A DNA stretch of 64,000 nucleotides from Umbilicaria muhlenbergii (lineage: Eukaryota > Ascomycota > Lecanoromycetes > Umbilicariales > Umbilicariaceae): NCBI GenBank assembly GCA_000611775.1, contig KK106982.1:5474391-5538390 (forward strand). Direction: 5' to 3'. Position 1 is the stretch's first letter. Every line of letters begins with the position of its first letter. Positions 10,344 to 22,453 of this stretch are shown here, piece by piece. The position numbers and the translations under genes are program-made. The notes beneath the pieces were generated by a model. The model saw nothing but the letters and a program-made list of their open reading frames with translations, had not been told where the DNA came from and did not search any database.

Positions 10344-12774
10344 CTTGAGGATCAGGGTTGGGATGTTAGGGAGTGAGTGTTGGGTTTCAGCGACCGAACT
10401 TGGGCTCACAGGGGCAACGACGCAGCGGTGTCATGCTCCCGAGCGCACACGCCAAATAATCGTTCGAGGACTGCAATAGAAAAGAGAGTCCGAGTAAGCC
10501 GATAAATGTAAAGGTTGGTCGAGCCTGGATTGTGTTCGCAGTGTGGGGAGAGGAGTGCCAAGCACTGAGGCGCATGTGGATGTGTCGTCGGGTCAAATGC
10601 GCTAAGCTGTTTCGGGACATGAAGTATCTCGAAAGGCGAGTTTTGTCGACTGAGGCTCAGGCAGATGACTAACCTGGTCTACGAAGTACAGGCCGTCAAG
10701 AAGCTCTACGGGTGCATTAAGCAGATACTGCTGTGGATAAAAGGCCAACTGAACCAGTACATAAGACTCTCATCTACTGAACCTCTAGTCCAAGGCTAAG
10801 GCAGACGAGGCATTCAACTTAGAGTGGTATCATTGGCCATTCTCCAGCACCCAGAGACGTCGATTTGCCAAGCAGTCATACTCATCTTCGACCGGTGTGG
10901 GCTCACAAACCAGCTGGTGGCAATGTCTCCAAGCTCTCCTCCAAACACAAGGCTCACACTCTTTGAATCGCATCCTGCAACAGGATGTTGAGTTGAAGAT
11001 TCGACGGCAGAACATGATAATATCGCCAAGGGCAGAAATCCATAGGGCTATCGATGCAGAGGATCGATTTCAGAGGATTCTCATGACAAATTCGGAAACA
11101 GCCGCCTTCCGCTAGTTTGCCTCGTAATGTGATGATGAGGGACCCGGGGGGTGGAGAGGGCGGAGAGACAGCCGAAAGACAATGCTCTAGCCGCATTGAG
11201 AGATATAGCGCTAAGATGGATCAAGATGCCGCTAGGTTCATGTAGGTTTAGCATCTGTTATATTTAATGCCCTTCACGATTGATTTTCAGACTCGATGTA
11301 AGAATAAGGTATGTCACTACACTACTGTCCTGCACGCTGATGCTCTTCTAGCTTCTCCCTGTTCCATCACTTATCTGTTATCTTTACCCCACCACGCCCT
11401 CCTTATGAGGCTGCACTCCATTTCTCGCCTAAGTCCTTGCAAGATCGTACATTGCAGGATGCAGCTGGAGCAGAAGAAAAAAGGATCATCTCGAAGCTGG
11501 TCCTCAGCCGCGTGTCGAACCATTGGCAATGGCATCTTCCCCAAGACACCCTCCCTGTCTCTCCCTGTCTCTCCCTGTCTCTCCCTGTCTCTCCCTGTCT
11601 CTCCCTGTCTCTCCCTGTCTCTCCGTCGACGTCAGCAGTGGAGACGGCTAGCCCATTCCAACAAGCGACCCTGGTCCCGTAGGCTCTTGGTGCATGCCCA
11701 CTAACAATTGCCGTGGCATCGCTTCGGTGCCGGATGAAATGATTGGATCATGGCGTCGTGCTTATTGGCACGATTGCCATTTCCATCCCCTCCGCCAAGC
11801 TCTTTGGTCGGAATGGGCCAATAAAGAAGGCCGAATTAATCTTCGTGACTTGGTCTGGGGCATTAAAGAGCTTAGCTCTTCCGCCCCCTTCGAAGCCATC
11901 GACTTAAACTCGCTCAACTCTCTTCCGCCGTCCGGCCAGATGGCTGACAAAGAGGGAGAGATCGAGATTCAGATCAACTGGACGGAAAGATGTGCGACCA
12001 TACAGCGCTTGTGCCTGTGGCAGCTGGCGGGAAAAGACACCCGCAAGCAGGTCAGCACGCAAGCACGGCAGAAAAAGCACAGCAATTGGCGTGAGTGATG
12101 CTAATCTCAAGCCAATTGCCAACTGGCCTCCGGGCGCACCTCCGCATGGGCTGCCCATGGAAAAGGTTGCGGTGTGCGCTCTGTGCCTCTGCTGACGAGC
12201 CCGCTGCTGGTCTGGACTGGTCGGACCGTCATTGGAAAGCTTGGTGCTGATAGCCTCTTCGACTGCAGTGTCCGCAGTGGAGATCGCCGTCGTAGCCACT
12301 AAATAATCCTCCGGAATCCCAGAGTGGGCCAGTGCCATCACGGCCTCCCCTCGTCCTTTAGCTCACCTGCTCCCAGCTAGCTCTCGAAGATAATTTATTG
12401 TGTCGTCGAACCGGCCTCCTCACTCCAAGTCCCCACTACTGCCGCTGGCCCAAGGACGCCGCTACGTACCTTCCTCGTACCTTCGACTTTTCTGCAAAGC
12501 CGTTAAACTCAGCTTCTCCCGTACCTTCTGAGTTCTGTCAGCTTACTTTGCTTTCTCAGAAAGCATCGTCTCTACATTGTTTGTGACGTCTTCCGTATCT
12601 CTTTCTGAACAGGGTCGTTTGGATCCTACGCTTCCTTCCGTTTTGAGCTCCTAAATTTTGTAATCCTAATCTCACTGCTACCTGTAGAGCTTTGCTCGGC
12701 TCCTCATCCACCCCTCCAGACGCAGACACTTCTCCAAGACACCTCTCCGTAGCCACGCCAGCACCGCAGTCACC
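10344..12774. other. 2.4-kb spacer, no confident gene
   Basis: A frame at 11694-12098 (134 aa) has no recognised motif and is overlapped by equally long antisense frames. The clear structure is a 10-bp tandem repeat at 11551-11620. The last few hundred bases before 12775 are pyrimidine-rich, as expected of a fungal promoter and 5' leader for the aquaporin gene. Confidence 0.5.
11551..11620. repeat. Tandem repeat, seven copies of a 10-bp unit
   Basis: Seven perfect copies of CTCCCTGTCT run from 11551 to 11620, then break into CTCCGTCGAC. This is an isolated minisatellite in intergenic DNA. Confidence 0.95.
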
Positions 12775-14228
12775 ATGAATGTCGCACAACCCAAAATCAA
12801 GGGAGGCCTCGTCCTGCCTGGGATGAAGTCCAAGCCCGTTTCCTCGGGGAGCTCTCAACAGTCACATCGAATCCGTGTCTTCAATTTTCTTCCGGACAGA
12901 GTCCGAAACCACTTTATCGCCATGTGCGGCGAATTTGCCGGCACCTTTCTCTTCCTCTTCTTCGCTTTCTCCGGCACGCAGGTAGCAAATACCAATCAGA
13001 CCGGTGCAACGGCGACGACGTCAACGGCCCAGGTCCCAAACACCTCCCAGTTACTTTACGTAGCCTTGGCCTTTGGCTTCTCTCTCGCCGTCAATGCCTG
13101 GGTTTTCTTTAGGATCAGTGGAGGCCTATTCAATCCCGCAGTAAGTGGTCTTCCTGTACTTTGCATACGATGCCCCCTTCCAAAGGCTAAAGCTGTGACA
13201 GGTATCTTTCGGAATGTGTCTCATTGGGGCAGTACCTTGGGTACGAGGGGTATTCGTTGTCATATCTCAGATCCTTGGTGGAATTGCCGCCGCTGCTGTC
13301 GTATCCGCCCTCTTTCCGGGCCCGCTCCTAGTTCGTACAAACCTAGCGGCTGGGACTTCGGTCGTACGAGGCCTCTTCATTGAGATGTTCCTCACTGCAC
13401 AACTAGTCTTTACCATTTTCATGCTGGCCGCGGAGAAACACAAGGGTACTTTCATTGCCCCAATTGGAATCGGGCTATCGTTATTCATTGCCGAGCTCAG
13501 TGGTACACGGTACACAAACCCTTCCTTTGCGGTCTCAAACTAACAGTGACCCAGGTGTTTATTACACCGGTGGCTCTCTAAACCCAGCTCGCTCGTTTGG
13601 ACCCTGTGTCGTCCTGCATCAATTCGCCTTTTACCACTGGATCTACTGGGTCGGCCCGATCCTCGGCACGCTTCTCGCCTGCGGTTTCTACAAGTTCATC
13701 AAAGCCCTCGAATACGAGACTGCAAACCCCGGCCAGGACCTCGACGACAAAGAAGCCCAAGTCTTCGACCCAGAGAAGGACATCAGCCGACCGGCCGTCA
13801 GTTTCGCACCTGCCGAGTATGTAGCCGGGCCCGATGGCCGCGTCGTACCGGTCGACCAATACAGCCAACAAGGCGCAAACGGTGAGGGAGTATTCCGGGG
13901 CGACGAAGAAGACGTGGAGGGTGAAACAGTCGCACCGCGTGGTCCACAACCGTATCCATTGACGTCGGCCATCAAGGGAGGAAGAGGGAACGGCGGCGCC
14001 CCAACATACCCAGCGACGGAGGGAGCGGCCAATTGGGATGAAAGCCAAAGACGGCCAAATCGCCATTCTCGCGAGGGCCGTCGAAGTGGAGGCGCGGATA
14101 CCGTTGAGGCGGCCCGTCAAAGTAGAGGGGCGGAATACTATGGGGCCAGTCCTTCAGATGCATATGGAAGCGGTCCGGACGCGGAGGCCGGAAGATACAA
14201 TGTTCGGAGGAGCTCGGGACGGAGATAG
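12775..14228 (+). CDS. Aquaporin (orthodox, two NPA motifs)
   Basis: Three exons, 12775-13140, 13202-13502 and 13555-14228, join in frame to about 446 aa. Introns are 61 and 52 nt; the first falls directly after the NPA triplet. The MIP fold is clear: the first helix in [20 protein letters not shown], first half-helix box [12 protein letters not shown], and second box [13 protein letters not shown] Ser follows the second NPAR; glycerol facilitators usually have Asp there, so this is more likely a water channel. A cytoplasmic tail of roughly 160 residues (charged, Gly/Pro-rich, ending SSGRR) extends beyond the last membrane helix and is unusually long for a plain aquaporin. Transport specificity is inferred from the motifs only. 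Confidence 0.92.
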
Positions 14229-15574
14229 GCGCCCCAGAGACCTCGTCAACCTTGTCATAATCTTCACGTGTGCCGAGGGAGCTTGAGGCATCCACGACCA
14301 TACTCCTGGCTTTGTCGTTCGTTTCGTGTCTATTCTTTTTCTGTATATTTCGACGAAGTTTCCGTCTGCATCAAATTTACACAGCATCTGAGCGATAAGG
14401 AGTCTGGGATGGCATCTCTTGCTTTCTATTTTCTATATTACCAAATCGAAATTCTTCGCTCGTGGGCTTGGGCGGGGATAGCTTTGTCTTATATAATTTA
14501 ATTATGGTACCATCACCAAAAGCGGTGGACATAGGTCTAGGAGGGCTAGCTGGAGGAAAGAGAAATTGGCAGGAAAGATGCAGATAACTAGCTCAAGATA
14601 TGTTAAAAGGTGCAAACAATGCATCCTACAGTTGACCGCAAGGAGACCACCTACGGATTATTGCTCATCAATGCCATTCAGATCTCTTCACAACCCAAAG
14701 GTCTCCTGATGCAGTCTGCTCCCTTCACAAACCCCTCCGCTCTAGCCCGTTTCCATCCGAACCCCTCTACCACCGCGAAGATACCACGTACGGTAATTTC
14801 AGGACCTAAACGACCCAACTGGACGCAGTGGGATCTAGGTGAGAACGCAAGAAGTATAGCCAAATTAAGACGGGTAGAGGCTAAAAACTGAAGCCACAGG
14901 ATACTTCTGTGGAGTAGGAAATTGGTGGCCGGAAAGACGAGGGACGATAATACCCAGGCCCACATCCGCAGGCCAAGCCGCATGCATACATACCACTCAA
15001 TTGTATGCATTCGAATTCCCTGGCGCGAAGATACCTTAGTACACCCCTACCTATAAGAAACACATTAGGAGCACATGGCGCATGAAAGTTTATGCGAAGT
15101 GGCTACATCAAACCGACATTGACTCGATTGATGATAACGACTGAGCTTGGCTAAGGTAATCATGTGCCGACATGGAGCGATTGTGCTCTCGAGATGATTG
15201 GGTAGGGAGGCTGTTGTGAGTGGTGAGGTAGGGAGGGTACGACATTATTGCTCAGTCCAGGGCATTTCAATGAAGTGATCATGAAGAGAGTCGAGGTATA
15301 CTCCGTTACGAACATAACTTGTCGTGGGTCTCAGAGTCACGGATGTAAAATGCGCTTCTCTCCCTTCCAGTAGTCGACACATAAATATTCCCTTACTAAT
15401 CGCAGTATCGGTATAGGCTAAACATCCCAAGCATCAAGCAAGGGTGATGTTCTGCTGCTCTGTATAGTAAGCTACGAAACTGACTAAAAGTTACATCTTA
15501 CTACACCCAGGCCACCCAAAACCTCACACCACCACCACATTCGCAAACCACGCTCCCCTCACCCCCCAAGCCCC
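14229..15574. other. Spacer between convergent genes, nothing recognised
   Basis: The aquaporin gene and the SelK-family gene point toward each other across this stretch. It holds an AT-rich patch near 14487-14506 and only short overlapping frames. Confidence 0.5.
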
Positions 15575-16020
15575 TCAACCACAGCTCTTGCACTCAGGCC
15601 CCCGAATATCATCTACCCTTCCCATCTTCCTCCCCGCCCCACCTCCACTCCCCGGTCCCCCACCACCCCCTCCCCCACTACCGCCCCATCCCCCTCCCCC
15701 CAATCGTGCACCGCCTGCTTTCCGGTTTCGGATATTGAACGGCGAAACCTCCGCGGCGGCGTAGGCGTCAAGCTAGAGAGGGAATTAGTGATGGGTTCAT
15801 GTTTCGGCATAAAAGAATAGAATTGCGGAAGGTACCGAGAAGAGAGTAGTGACGTAGAGACCGAGGAAGATGTAAGTGCTATCGAAGAAGCTACGGACAC
15901 GAGCCGAAAAGGGTGGGCTAGTAGGGGGATGTCAGCTGCAGTCCGCTGGTGAGAACGAGAGATGGCGGACCTTTGTAGCACTTGCCCGTTCGAAAGATAA
16001 GGGCGGGAGGGAGTTGACAT
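15575..16020 (-). CDS. Selenoprotein K/SelG family protein, Cys form
   Basis: Three small exons, 15971-16020, 15836-15917 and 15575-15772, join exactly in frame to 109 aa. Introns are 53 and 63 nt. The N-terminus carries PYLSNGQVL, the family signature (YISNGQVL in animal SelK). A single membrane segment follows (FFDSTYIFLGLYVTTLF), then a long Gly-rich cytosolic region, RKMGRVDDIRGPECKSCG and a UGA stop. Animal SelK ends in a Gly-rich tail with selenocysteine near its end; here two Cys occupy that tail. SelK-type proteins are ER membrane adaptors for ER-associated degradation and palmitoylation complexes; that role is inferred here. No single unspliced frame covers the protein, so single-frame prediction would miss it. 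Confidence 0.85.
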
Positions 16021-16267
16021 GCTGGGTGAGTGGTTGGGTTGGCGCGGTTGGGTTGGCGCGGTTGGGTTTGAGGAGATGGGGGAGGGTATTGTGAAGGTCG
16101 AGTAATGCTGCCAGCTTGAGGTTTCTGGAGATGGCGCTAGGGGATAAGATAAGATCTCGGTCCTGTTTTCTGCCGATCTTTCAACTCACCGCCCTTTAAA
16201 ACTTTGTGCAACGTTCCATTCTTTCGTAAGTTGGGCGTCATGAGGCCTCACATATTACCCCGCGACC

Positions 16268-17517
16268 ATGGGTCCACCAAGGTCGAAGGTGAAGCTATAG
16301 ATCCGTCATCTACTTGTGGGTCAATACTGACATGCATCTAGCGGAAGCGGGAGCCAGACGGTCGAACAGACAATGGCGTGGACACCTCGAAGCCCACGGC
16401 AGTGTTCCAACCAAAGGAAGGACGAGCGTACACCCTGAGTGTTGCATTGCCGGGAAGTATCATTGCCAAGTACTTACTATGAACTTCAGTCTAAGACATC
16501 TTCTGACAAGCTTGCAGTGCACAATCACATGAACTCAAGACGAATCTGGCCGGCCAAATAGCACGTGCCCTTGCAGTATTCTGCGTGGATGAGGTGGTCA
16601 TCTTCGACGATGGGCAAGGAAAACAACAGAAAAATGGTTACGCAAGTCACCAGCAATACGAAGGCGGAGAAGGTTCCTACACCGGGTACTCGGACCCGAA
16701 TCACTTCTTGATGCACCTATTGTCGTACCTCGAAACGCCTCCACACCTGAGGAAACACCTCTTTCCCATGCATTCAAATCTACGTACGGCCGGCTCACTT
16801 CCGAGCCTGGATATGCCGCACCACCTTCGCGCTTACGAGTGGTGCCAATACCGCGAAGGCGTCACCGTTGAGGCTACTGCGCAGGAAGCCTTTAACGGCG
16901 AAGCCTATGTTGAAGAGAAGGGCAAGAAAAGCAAGAAACGGAAACCCACCCTCGATGCTTCGTCAGCAACGACAATGGTTGACGCCGGCTTCCCACAAAA
17001 GATCACGATTCCTGGTAACATCCCTCCGAACACACGACTGACGATCAAGTTCCCAACCGCCTCAGCGCCGGCCAATCTCCAATCTTTCGAAGCAGTCGCT
17101 GAAGCCGTTGCTCCTTCTGCCCCGCGGGAAGAGGCCGGCTACTATTGGGGCTACACCGTCCGCTCTGCCTCCTCGCTCTCGACGATCTTCACCGAATCCC
17201 CTTATGGTGGCGGGTATGATATCACCATTGGCACCTCCGAGCGCGGATCCCCACTTTCATCGCTCACGTCTTCACCATTGGCCGTTCCCGAGTTTCGACA
17301 TATGCTCGTTGTTTTTGGTGGTGTGGCAGGCCTAGAGGTGGCGGCCAAGGCCGATGAAGAGTTGGCAGTAATGGGAGTGTCGAAGCCTGAAGAGTTGTTT
17401 GATTTGTGGATAAATCTTGTTGAGGGGCAGGGAAGTAGAACGATAAGGACGGAAGAAGCGGTTTGGCTGGGGTTGATGGGACTGCGAGAAATGGTGGTTG
17501 TTCGGAGAAGGAGATGA
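16268..17517 (+). CDS. SPOUT-fold RNA methyltransferase (SPOUT1/CENP-32/C9orf114 family)
   Basis: Exons 16268-16288 (21 nt), 16342-16469 and 16518-17517 join in frame to about 382 aa. Introns are 53 and 48 nt. The first exon encodes only MGPPRSK; its ATG has a good context (GACCATGG). The family N-terminal block is visible across the second junction: YTLSVALPGSIIAN, then AQSHELKTNLAGQIARALAV and FCVDEVVIFDD. Later motifs include FLMHLLSYLETPPHLRK, LFPMHSNLR and the C-terminal cofactor-knot region with VFGGVAGLE and GQGSRTIRTEEA. Length matches the human protein (about 376 aa). The family is a putative SAM-dependent RNA methyltransferase linked to the spindle in animals; the fungal role is not established. 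Confidence 0.92.
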
Positions 17518-18290
17518 GGGAAATTGTGCGCTTCCCTCCAATCATGGGGGGATGATTGTGCACGCATTGTCACTGACTTGAAGCACGTTACAGTACCCGC
17601 AAGCTTTGGGCAAGTTACACCAAGACGACAGCAGGACTTCTTATAGCCGCCAACGTACATTTCCGGGCCAAAGCCGTGTTGTGCTATATATACCGCTACC
17701 CAAGATGCAGTCAGCATCAGAAGGACACACGTACGTGTTGCAACCGTCATTGTTTCGCTCATCCAGACCCTGATGCTGTGCCTCGCGGGCCGAAAAGGCG
17801 CTTGCAAAATAGCAGCGGCAATGAAAAGCTGGAGCATTTCTCGTCCGCATGCCAGTGACATTCCACTGGGATGCGACTGGAATGTCACTGCGGATTATTC
17901 CACCGAGGGTGTCGGAACTCCGCTGGCTTGGCATAGCTTGGCATAGCTTGGTGGGCCTTGGCGTACCTTATCCAACGTCCCCAATATCTCCATCATCCTG
18001 CATCCAGTCGCTTTCTCCGTCCTGCCACCCAGACCACCCAAACAACGCTCACATCGCTAACATGTCCTCCTTCAAGAGAGCCGACTTGATGATAGCCTGT
18101 TTCGAGGGTCATCCGCAACTGCGCTTTCGGCCCGAGGACCCCTACGTGTCATGCTGTGTAACGTTGGGGCCTCGTCACGGTCAAAAGAAACACCTACCGA
18201 TAGATATTCCATAAAAGTGTGATTGCTACTCCGTCAGCTCTGTCAGTACTGGATCAGTGGAGAGCCGGTCAACATCTTCATATCAACAGT
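17518..18290. other. Promoter-side spacer of the MFS gene
   Basis: Contains a 13-bp perfect inverted repeat (17853-17890), followed by TTGGCATAGC direct repeats near 17928-17950. A short frame from 18061 (51 aa) has no recognised motif; it could be an upstream ORF or chance. Confidence 0.5.
17853..17890. promoter_or_regulatory. Perfect dyad, 13-bp arms with a 12-nt loop
   Basis: CAGTGACATTCCA at 17853-17865 is matched by its exact reverse complement TGGAATGTCACTG at 17878-17890. It lies about 400 bp upstream of the MFS transporter start. It could be a binding site for a dimeric regulator or a hairpin; no known factor is assigned. Confidence 0.7.
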
Positions 18291-20148
18291 ATGGCAGGCA
18301 TTTTTTCCACCCCTTTTCAGCTTTCCCGGAACAGCTCCTCGTCTTTCGATATAGAAGACGAAGTCGGTGACCACCCAAGCCCACGAGGCGGCAATGCAGA
18401 TGGCATGGCAGATCTTGAAAAGGCCGAGACTCAGCGGGATAGGCCAATTCGGCCCACCCTCATCAGCGGCCGTAGCAGCGGCCGTGTCTCTCGCATCCAG
18501 AGTATAACCAGAAGACAATCTTGGGCCGCCGGCTTCACCCATGCATTGTCTCACGTGAAGACTACCAAGGACTTCATTGTTGATTTTGAAGGGCCAGACG
18601 ATCCTTATCATCCACGCAATTGGCCGTTCAGGAAGAAGGTCATTACTACGCTGTTATATAGCTTTACAACGGCAGGTATAACCTTAGCGAGTAGTATGTA
18701 AGTAGTTACAGATAGCCTCTATGAGAGAAGATATGGCTGACTGATGGTCTCCAGTTACTCGCCAGCAATCGATCAAATATGTGATGAATTCCATGTTGGA
18801 AAGGAGATTGGCCTTCTGGGGCTGAGTCTGATGCTCATAGGGTGAGCCGGAGGTTGCTCCAGTATATTCAGACCCACTCTCCTCTAACAAATCCCAGCTT
18901 TAGTCTAGGACCTTTACTGTGGGCGCCATTGTCTGAAGTATACGGACGGAAGCCTGCAGTCCTGGTACCTTTTTTCATCTCTGCCGTCTTCGCCTTCGGT
19001 ACAGCAACAGCGAAGGACATCCAGACCGTCCTACTAACCCGATTCTTCGCCGGTCTGTTCGGATCTGCTCCGGTGACCAACACCGGCGGTGTGCTAGGGG
19101 ACTTGTGGCACCCAACGCAGCGGGGCACTGCCATCGTGGGTTATGCATTCGCCGTCATCGGTGGGGCTATGGTAGGTCCAGTCATTGGTGGCGCCATAGT
19201 CCAGAGTCATCTCAGATGGAGGTGGACCGAATACGTAGGTTGACTCAGGGGCCCTCATCACCGGCCCTTCATGGTTCCAAGTCGCCGCTAACACTCAAGC
19301 AGCTAAACGGCATCTTCCAAATGTCCGTCCTCCTCCTCGGCGTCCTCGTCCTCGACGAATCCTATCCGCCCCGCCTCCTCGTCTACAAAGCCCGCCGCCT
19401 CCGCGTCACCACGGGCAACTGGAGTCTGCACGCCCGCTTCGAAGAATGGGACGTCACGCTCAAAGAAATGTTCCACAAATTCGGCATCCGCCCCTTCCAA
19501 ATGCTGCTCACGCCCATCTGCTTCGCCGTCTCCATCTACGCCGCCTTCTGCTACGGCCTCCTCTACGCCGCCCTCGCCGCCTTCCCCATCGCCTTCGAAG
19601 AAGGCCGCGGCTGGAACCCCCTCGTTGGCGGTCTCCCCTTCCTTGCTATCCTCACGGGGATTGTACTCGGCGGTGGCGTCAATATCGCCAACAACCAATA
19701 CTACAACCGCCGCTACGCCGCCAACGGCGACAAACCCGTCCCCGAAGCCCGTCTGCCGCCCATGATGCTCGGGTCCGTCTTCTTCGCGGCGGGACTCTTC
19801 ATCTTCGGGTGGACGGCGCCGCGCGCGAACCCTTGGATCGCGCCGTGCATTGGCGCCGCGGTGTTGGGGTTCGGATTCTTCACGATTTTCCAGTCGGCGC
19901 TGAATTACCTCATCGACACCTTCCAGCGGTATTCGGCGAGCGCGGTGGCGGCGACGACTTTCCTCCGGAGTATGTTCGCGGCGGTGTTTCCGCTGTTTAT
20001 TTATCCCATGTATAATGAGATGGGGGTGGGTTGGGCGACAAGTGTCTTTGGGCTTTGCGCGGTGGCGATGGTGCCGATTCCGTTTTTGTTTTATGTGTTT
20101 GGGGAGAGGATTAGAGCTAGTGGGAGGTTTTCGGCGAATATGGGATGA
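18291..20148 (+). CDS. MFS drug:H+ antiporter (DHA1-type) transporter
   Basis: Four exons, 18291-18697, 18755-18841, 18898-19234 and 19303-20148, join in frame to about 558 aa. Introns are 56-68 nt. A cytosolic N-terminus ends in the usual DHA1 block (DFEGPDDPYHPRNWPFRKK) before the first helix. Motif A of the family is GPLLWAPLSEVYGRKP; later LDESYPPRLLVYKARRLR and QRYSASAVAATTFLRS are characteristic of fungal multidrug or polyamine-type transporters. Twelve membrane segments are expected. Start chosen at 18291 because the same frame upstream has only a poor N-terminal extension. The substrate cannot be told from sequence. No biosynthetic genes adjoin, so a cluster exporter is unlikely. Confidence 0.9.
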
Positions 20149-21160
20149 CTGGGTGGAAAGGGGGGGACGGGGTGGGTGAGGTTGGAGGTTACGGGTGGAA
20201 TAAAATAAATTGGGCGCGGTAGGGTGGTCGCAGTCGTGTCTGGTGAGAGGGAAATGGAGGGGGAGGGTTATGTGGGGATACGCACGGCATGACGAGCGGC
20301 TTGAGGTCGCTTTACGCCTGCATGAGCATAGAAAAAAGATGGGGAGGAGCATCAGGGGTCGTCATTAACTGAAACCCCTTATAGAGGACGCAAAAGACAT
20401 TGCATAGAAAAGAGGTTGGGATAAAAGAGACATGGATAACGAAGTCACGAGATCCAGATACAGCCAAGAAAGCAGTGATCATCATCATTGTTCAATCGCA
20501 TCCGACATGCTTTTTGGCGAAGCGGGAAAGATGCGCCAGATGATCCTTCGTCGGTGTAGCATCGGGTCGTATCCACGGCGCATCCCACTGTATGGATAAG
20601 AGATCGTAGTACCAAGTCCCGCTTGAGGAACCGAAGCAACAACACATATGTACCCCCCAACCCCGCCTCAACCAACAAACCTTCCAAAACTTCCAAAACC
20701 CCAGTCTTGTCAATTCCATTCAATTCAATCCAATCCTATTCACCTAACTCTCTACTCTATACCCCGCAACCAACCTCAACTTCAAAGTTTCTATGCCTCG
20801 GCTTTTCTTCTCTTCCAGCCATTGAACCATCCGTGCCATTTCATGTCCACAAGACTCATACTCGGTGACCGAGCAGCAAAGACCAGAACATGACACGGGC
20901 AGCGTGTTGCGCGCGGGTATAAAGAGCTCCTCGTGACCGGCGTGGGTCGTGTGGGATAGGTAAAGCGGAGGATGAGGGACGGAGTGGTGGGCTTGTGATT
21001 CTGATACTTCTGACACACGCAGATTACGCCGATGCGGGATTGTGGCTTCCTGGGCCGGGATATATATTTAGAAAAGCCTGCCGCTGATGCCCTAATGACC
21101 TGTATCCGACCCTAAAGTCCGTATCACCTAGCCTTACCACTCAGCCCCTTCCCCGCTTAT
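20149..21160. other. Spacer between convergent genes
   Basis: Lies between the MFS gene and the 3' end of CWC25. The only candidate is a very short - strand frame at 20492-20647, listed separately. A TATATATTT stretch occurs at about 21061. Confidence 0.5.
20492..20647 (-). CDS. Possible 51-aa Cys-rich microprotein
   Basis: From the ATG at 20647 the frame reads MCCCFGSSSGTWYYDLLSIQ and continues through WDAPWIRPDATPTKDHLAHL to end at a stop at 20492. The Trp/Asp/His content is unlike the low-complexity shadows elsewhere. No family is recognised, and splicing to an upstream exon is possible. Support is weak. Confidence 0.25.
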   Translation of the reverse strand: MCCCFGSSSGTWYYDLLSIQWDAPWIRPDATPTKDHLAHLSRFAKKHVGCD

Positions 21161-22453
21161 TCATTTCGTCCCATCTCCATCCATATCCCCATTCGCATCC
21201 CCTTCCCTCTCCCCTCTCCCCACCTTAATCCTTAATCCCCACTCCAACCCCCCCGCCTTCCGATTTAACCCGTCAACAAACGCGCCCTTCCCCCCAAATT
21301 TCGCGCTCATCGCCCTCGCCTGTTCGTCTGTTTCTCGTTCCATCTTTTCGCGCTCAGCGAGGACAGCGAGGCGGACTTGCCGGTCGGTGTCGAGGGCGGA
21401 GGCGGCGGATTGCATGGCGGCTAGTTTGGCGGCGCGGTCGTCGGCGGAGGGGGTAGGCGGCGGGGATTTGCGGGTTGGAGGGTTTGGGGTTCGGGTTGAG
21501 GAGGTGCGGGGAGGGGAGGGAGAGCGCGAGGGAGAGCGGCGGCGGTGGAAGAGGGTGGGGTAGCTTTTGCTCTTGGAGAGGTGGTGGCGGGAGGGGAGGG
21601 GGGAGCGGGAGCGGGAACGGGGAAGGGAGCGCCGGTGGGATAGAGAGTCGCGCCGGCTGCGGTAGTAGGGGGATGGCGAGCGGCGGCTGTAGGGGGAGGG
21701 AGAGCGGGAGTGGGAGGATTCTGAGCGTCGGCGATGTGGTGGGGAGTGGTGGCTGGGGCGGCTGTAGCGGGCTTCTTCTGTTCGTCTGCTGGGACGATCG
21801 TCGCGGCGGTGGCGAGATCCGTCTCGGTGCCTGTCTTCGTCATCGGTACGGCGGCGCTTGCTGCTCCGGTGGTGGTGGTGATGGTCATCGCGGTCGTCGT
21901 GGTGGCGATGCTTCCTGTGCTTGCGCTCTTTTTCTTTGGTAGGGATGTCGGCTCCTGCGGCTTTGAGGAGAAGGCGGCGTCGTACGGGGTCGTTCATCAT
22001 GGCTTCGTATGCGGCTTGTTCTTGCTTCTTGATCGCCAGCATAGGATCCTCGCGGATCTTCGATGCCGTGTCTTTCAGAGTATTCGCGTTCTGTAGAGCC
22101 ATAAACGAGTCTTCCGTAGCCGCCTTCTCCAACTTCTTATGCTCCGTCCCCTTAATGAGTCCATCGATGCGTCGTTTCCCCAACAAGTAACCCTCCATTT
22201 CCTCTGTAGTGCCGGCCTGACCGCTTGATGGCCCAGAATACATCCAGTCCACGCGGTTGAGACGCTTCTTCCCACCTGCTGCTTCCTGCATTTCTTGTAG
22301 CTCCTGGATTTGCCTCTCTTCTGCCCTCTCTTTCATCATCTGGTCGATGCGCTTGCGCTCGTCGAGCGCCTTCTTTTCTTCCTCCCATACTCGCCGCTGA
22401 TTGCTCATGAGTACGGGGTGCCATGACTTCTTCAGGTTGAGGTCTCCACCCAT
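21161..22453 (-). CDS. Pre-mRNA splicing factor CWC25
   Basis: A single uninterrupted frame of 430 aa. The N-terminal CIR domain is clear: [19 protein letters not shown] followed by [21 protein letters not shown] second conserved block has [13 protein letters not shown] and [18 protein letters not shown], then [18 protein letters not shown] and DPVRRRLL. The C-terminal half is an Arg/Ser, Lys/His and Pro-rich disordered region with many RSRS-type dipeptides, ending in an acidic tail. CWC25 joins the spliceosome around the first catalytic step after Prp2 action. Head to head with CSN2 across 425 bp. Confidence 0.95.
   Translation of the reverse strand: MGGDLNLKKSWHPVLMSNQRRVWEEEKKALDERKRIDQMMKERAEERQIQELQEMQEAAGGKKRLNRVDWMYSGPSSGQAGTTEEMEGYLLGKRRIDGLIKGTEHKKLEKAATEDSFMALQNANTLKDTASKIREDPMLAIKKQEQAAYEAMMNDPVRRRLLLKAAGADIPTKEKERKHRKHRHHDDRDDHHHHHRSSKRRRTDDEDRHRDGSRHRRDDRPSRRTEEARYSRPSHHSPPHRRRSESSHSRSPSPYSRRSPSPYYRSRRDSLSHRRSLPRSRSRSPLPSRHHLSKSKSYPTLFHRRRSPSRSPSPPRTSSTRTPNPPTRKSPPPTPSADDRAAKLAAMQSAASALDTDRQVRLAVLAEREKMERETDEQARAMSAKFGGKGAFVDGLNRKAGGLEWGLRIKVGRGEREGDANGDMDGDGTK

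Noticed and set aside
9772-10479. 235-codon frame on the + strand
   Set aside because: Antisense to the PA-TM-RING gene, whose motifs are unmistakable.
11694-12098. 134-codon frame as a gene
   Set aside because: No family features, overlapped by comparable antisense frames, and no supporting splice or start context.
15500-15577. UGA after CKSCG as a selenocysteine codon
   Set aside because: The read-through adds only a non-family Gly/Trp/Val-rich tail, Cys already occupy the redox position, and Dikarya are known to lack Sec machinery.
19303-20352. 349-codon frame on the - strand
   Set aside because: Antisense shadow of the last MFS exon created by its C-ending codon bias.
21475-22190. Gly/Val-rich frames on the + strand
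   Set aside because: Shadows of the Arg/Ser-rich CWC25 tail.
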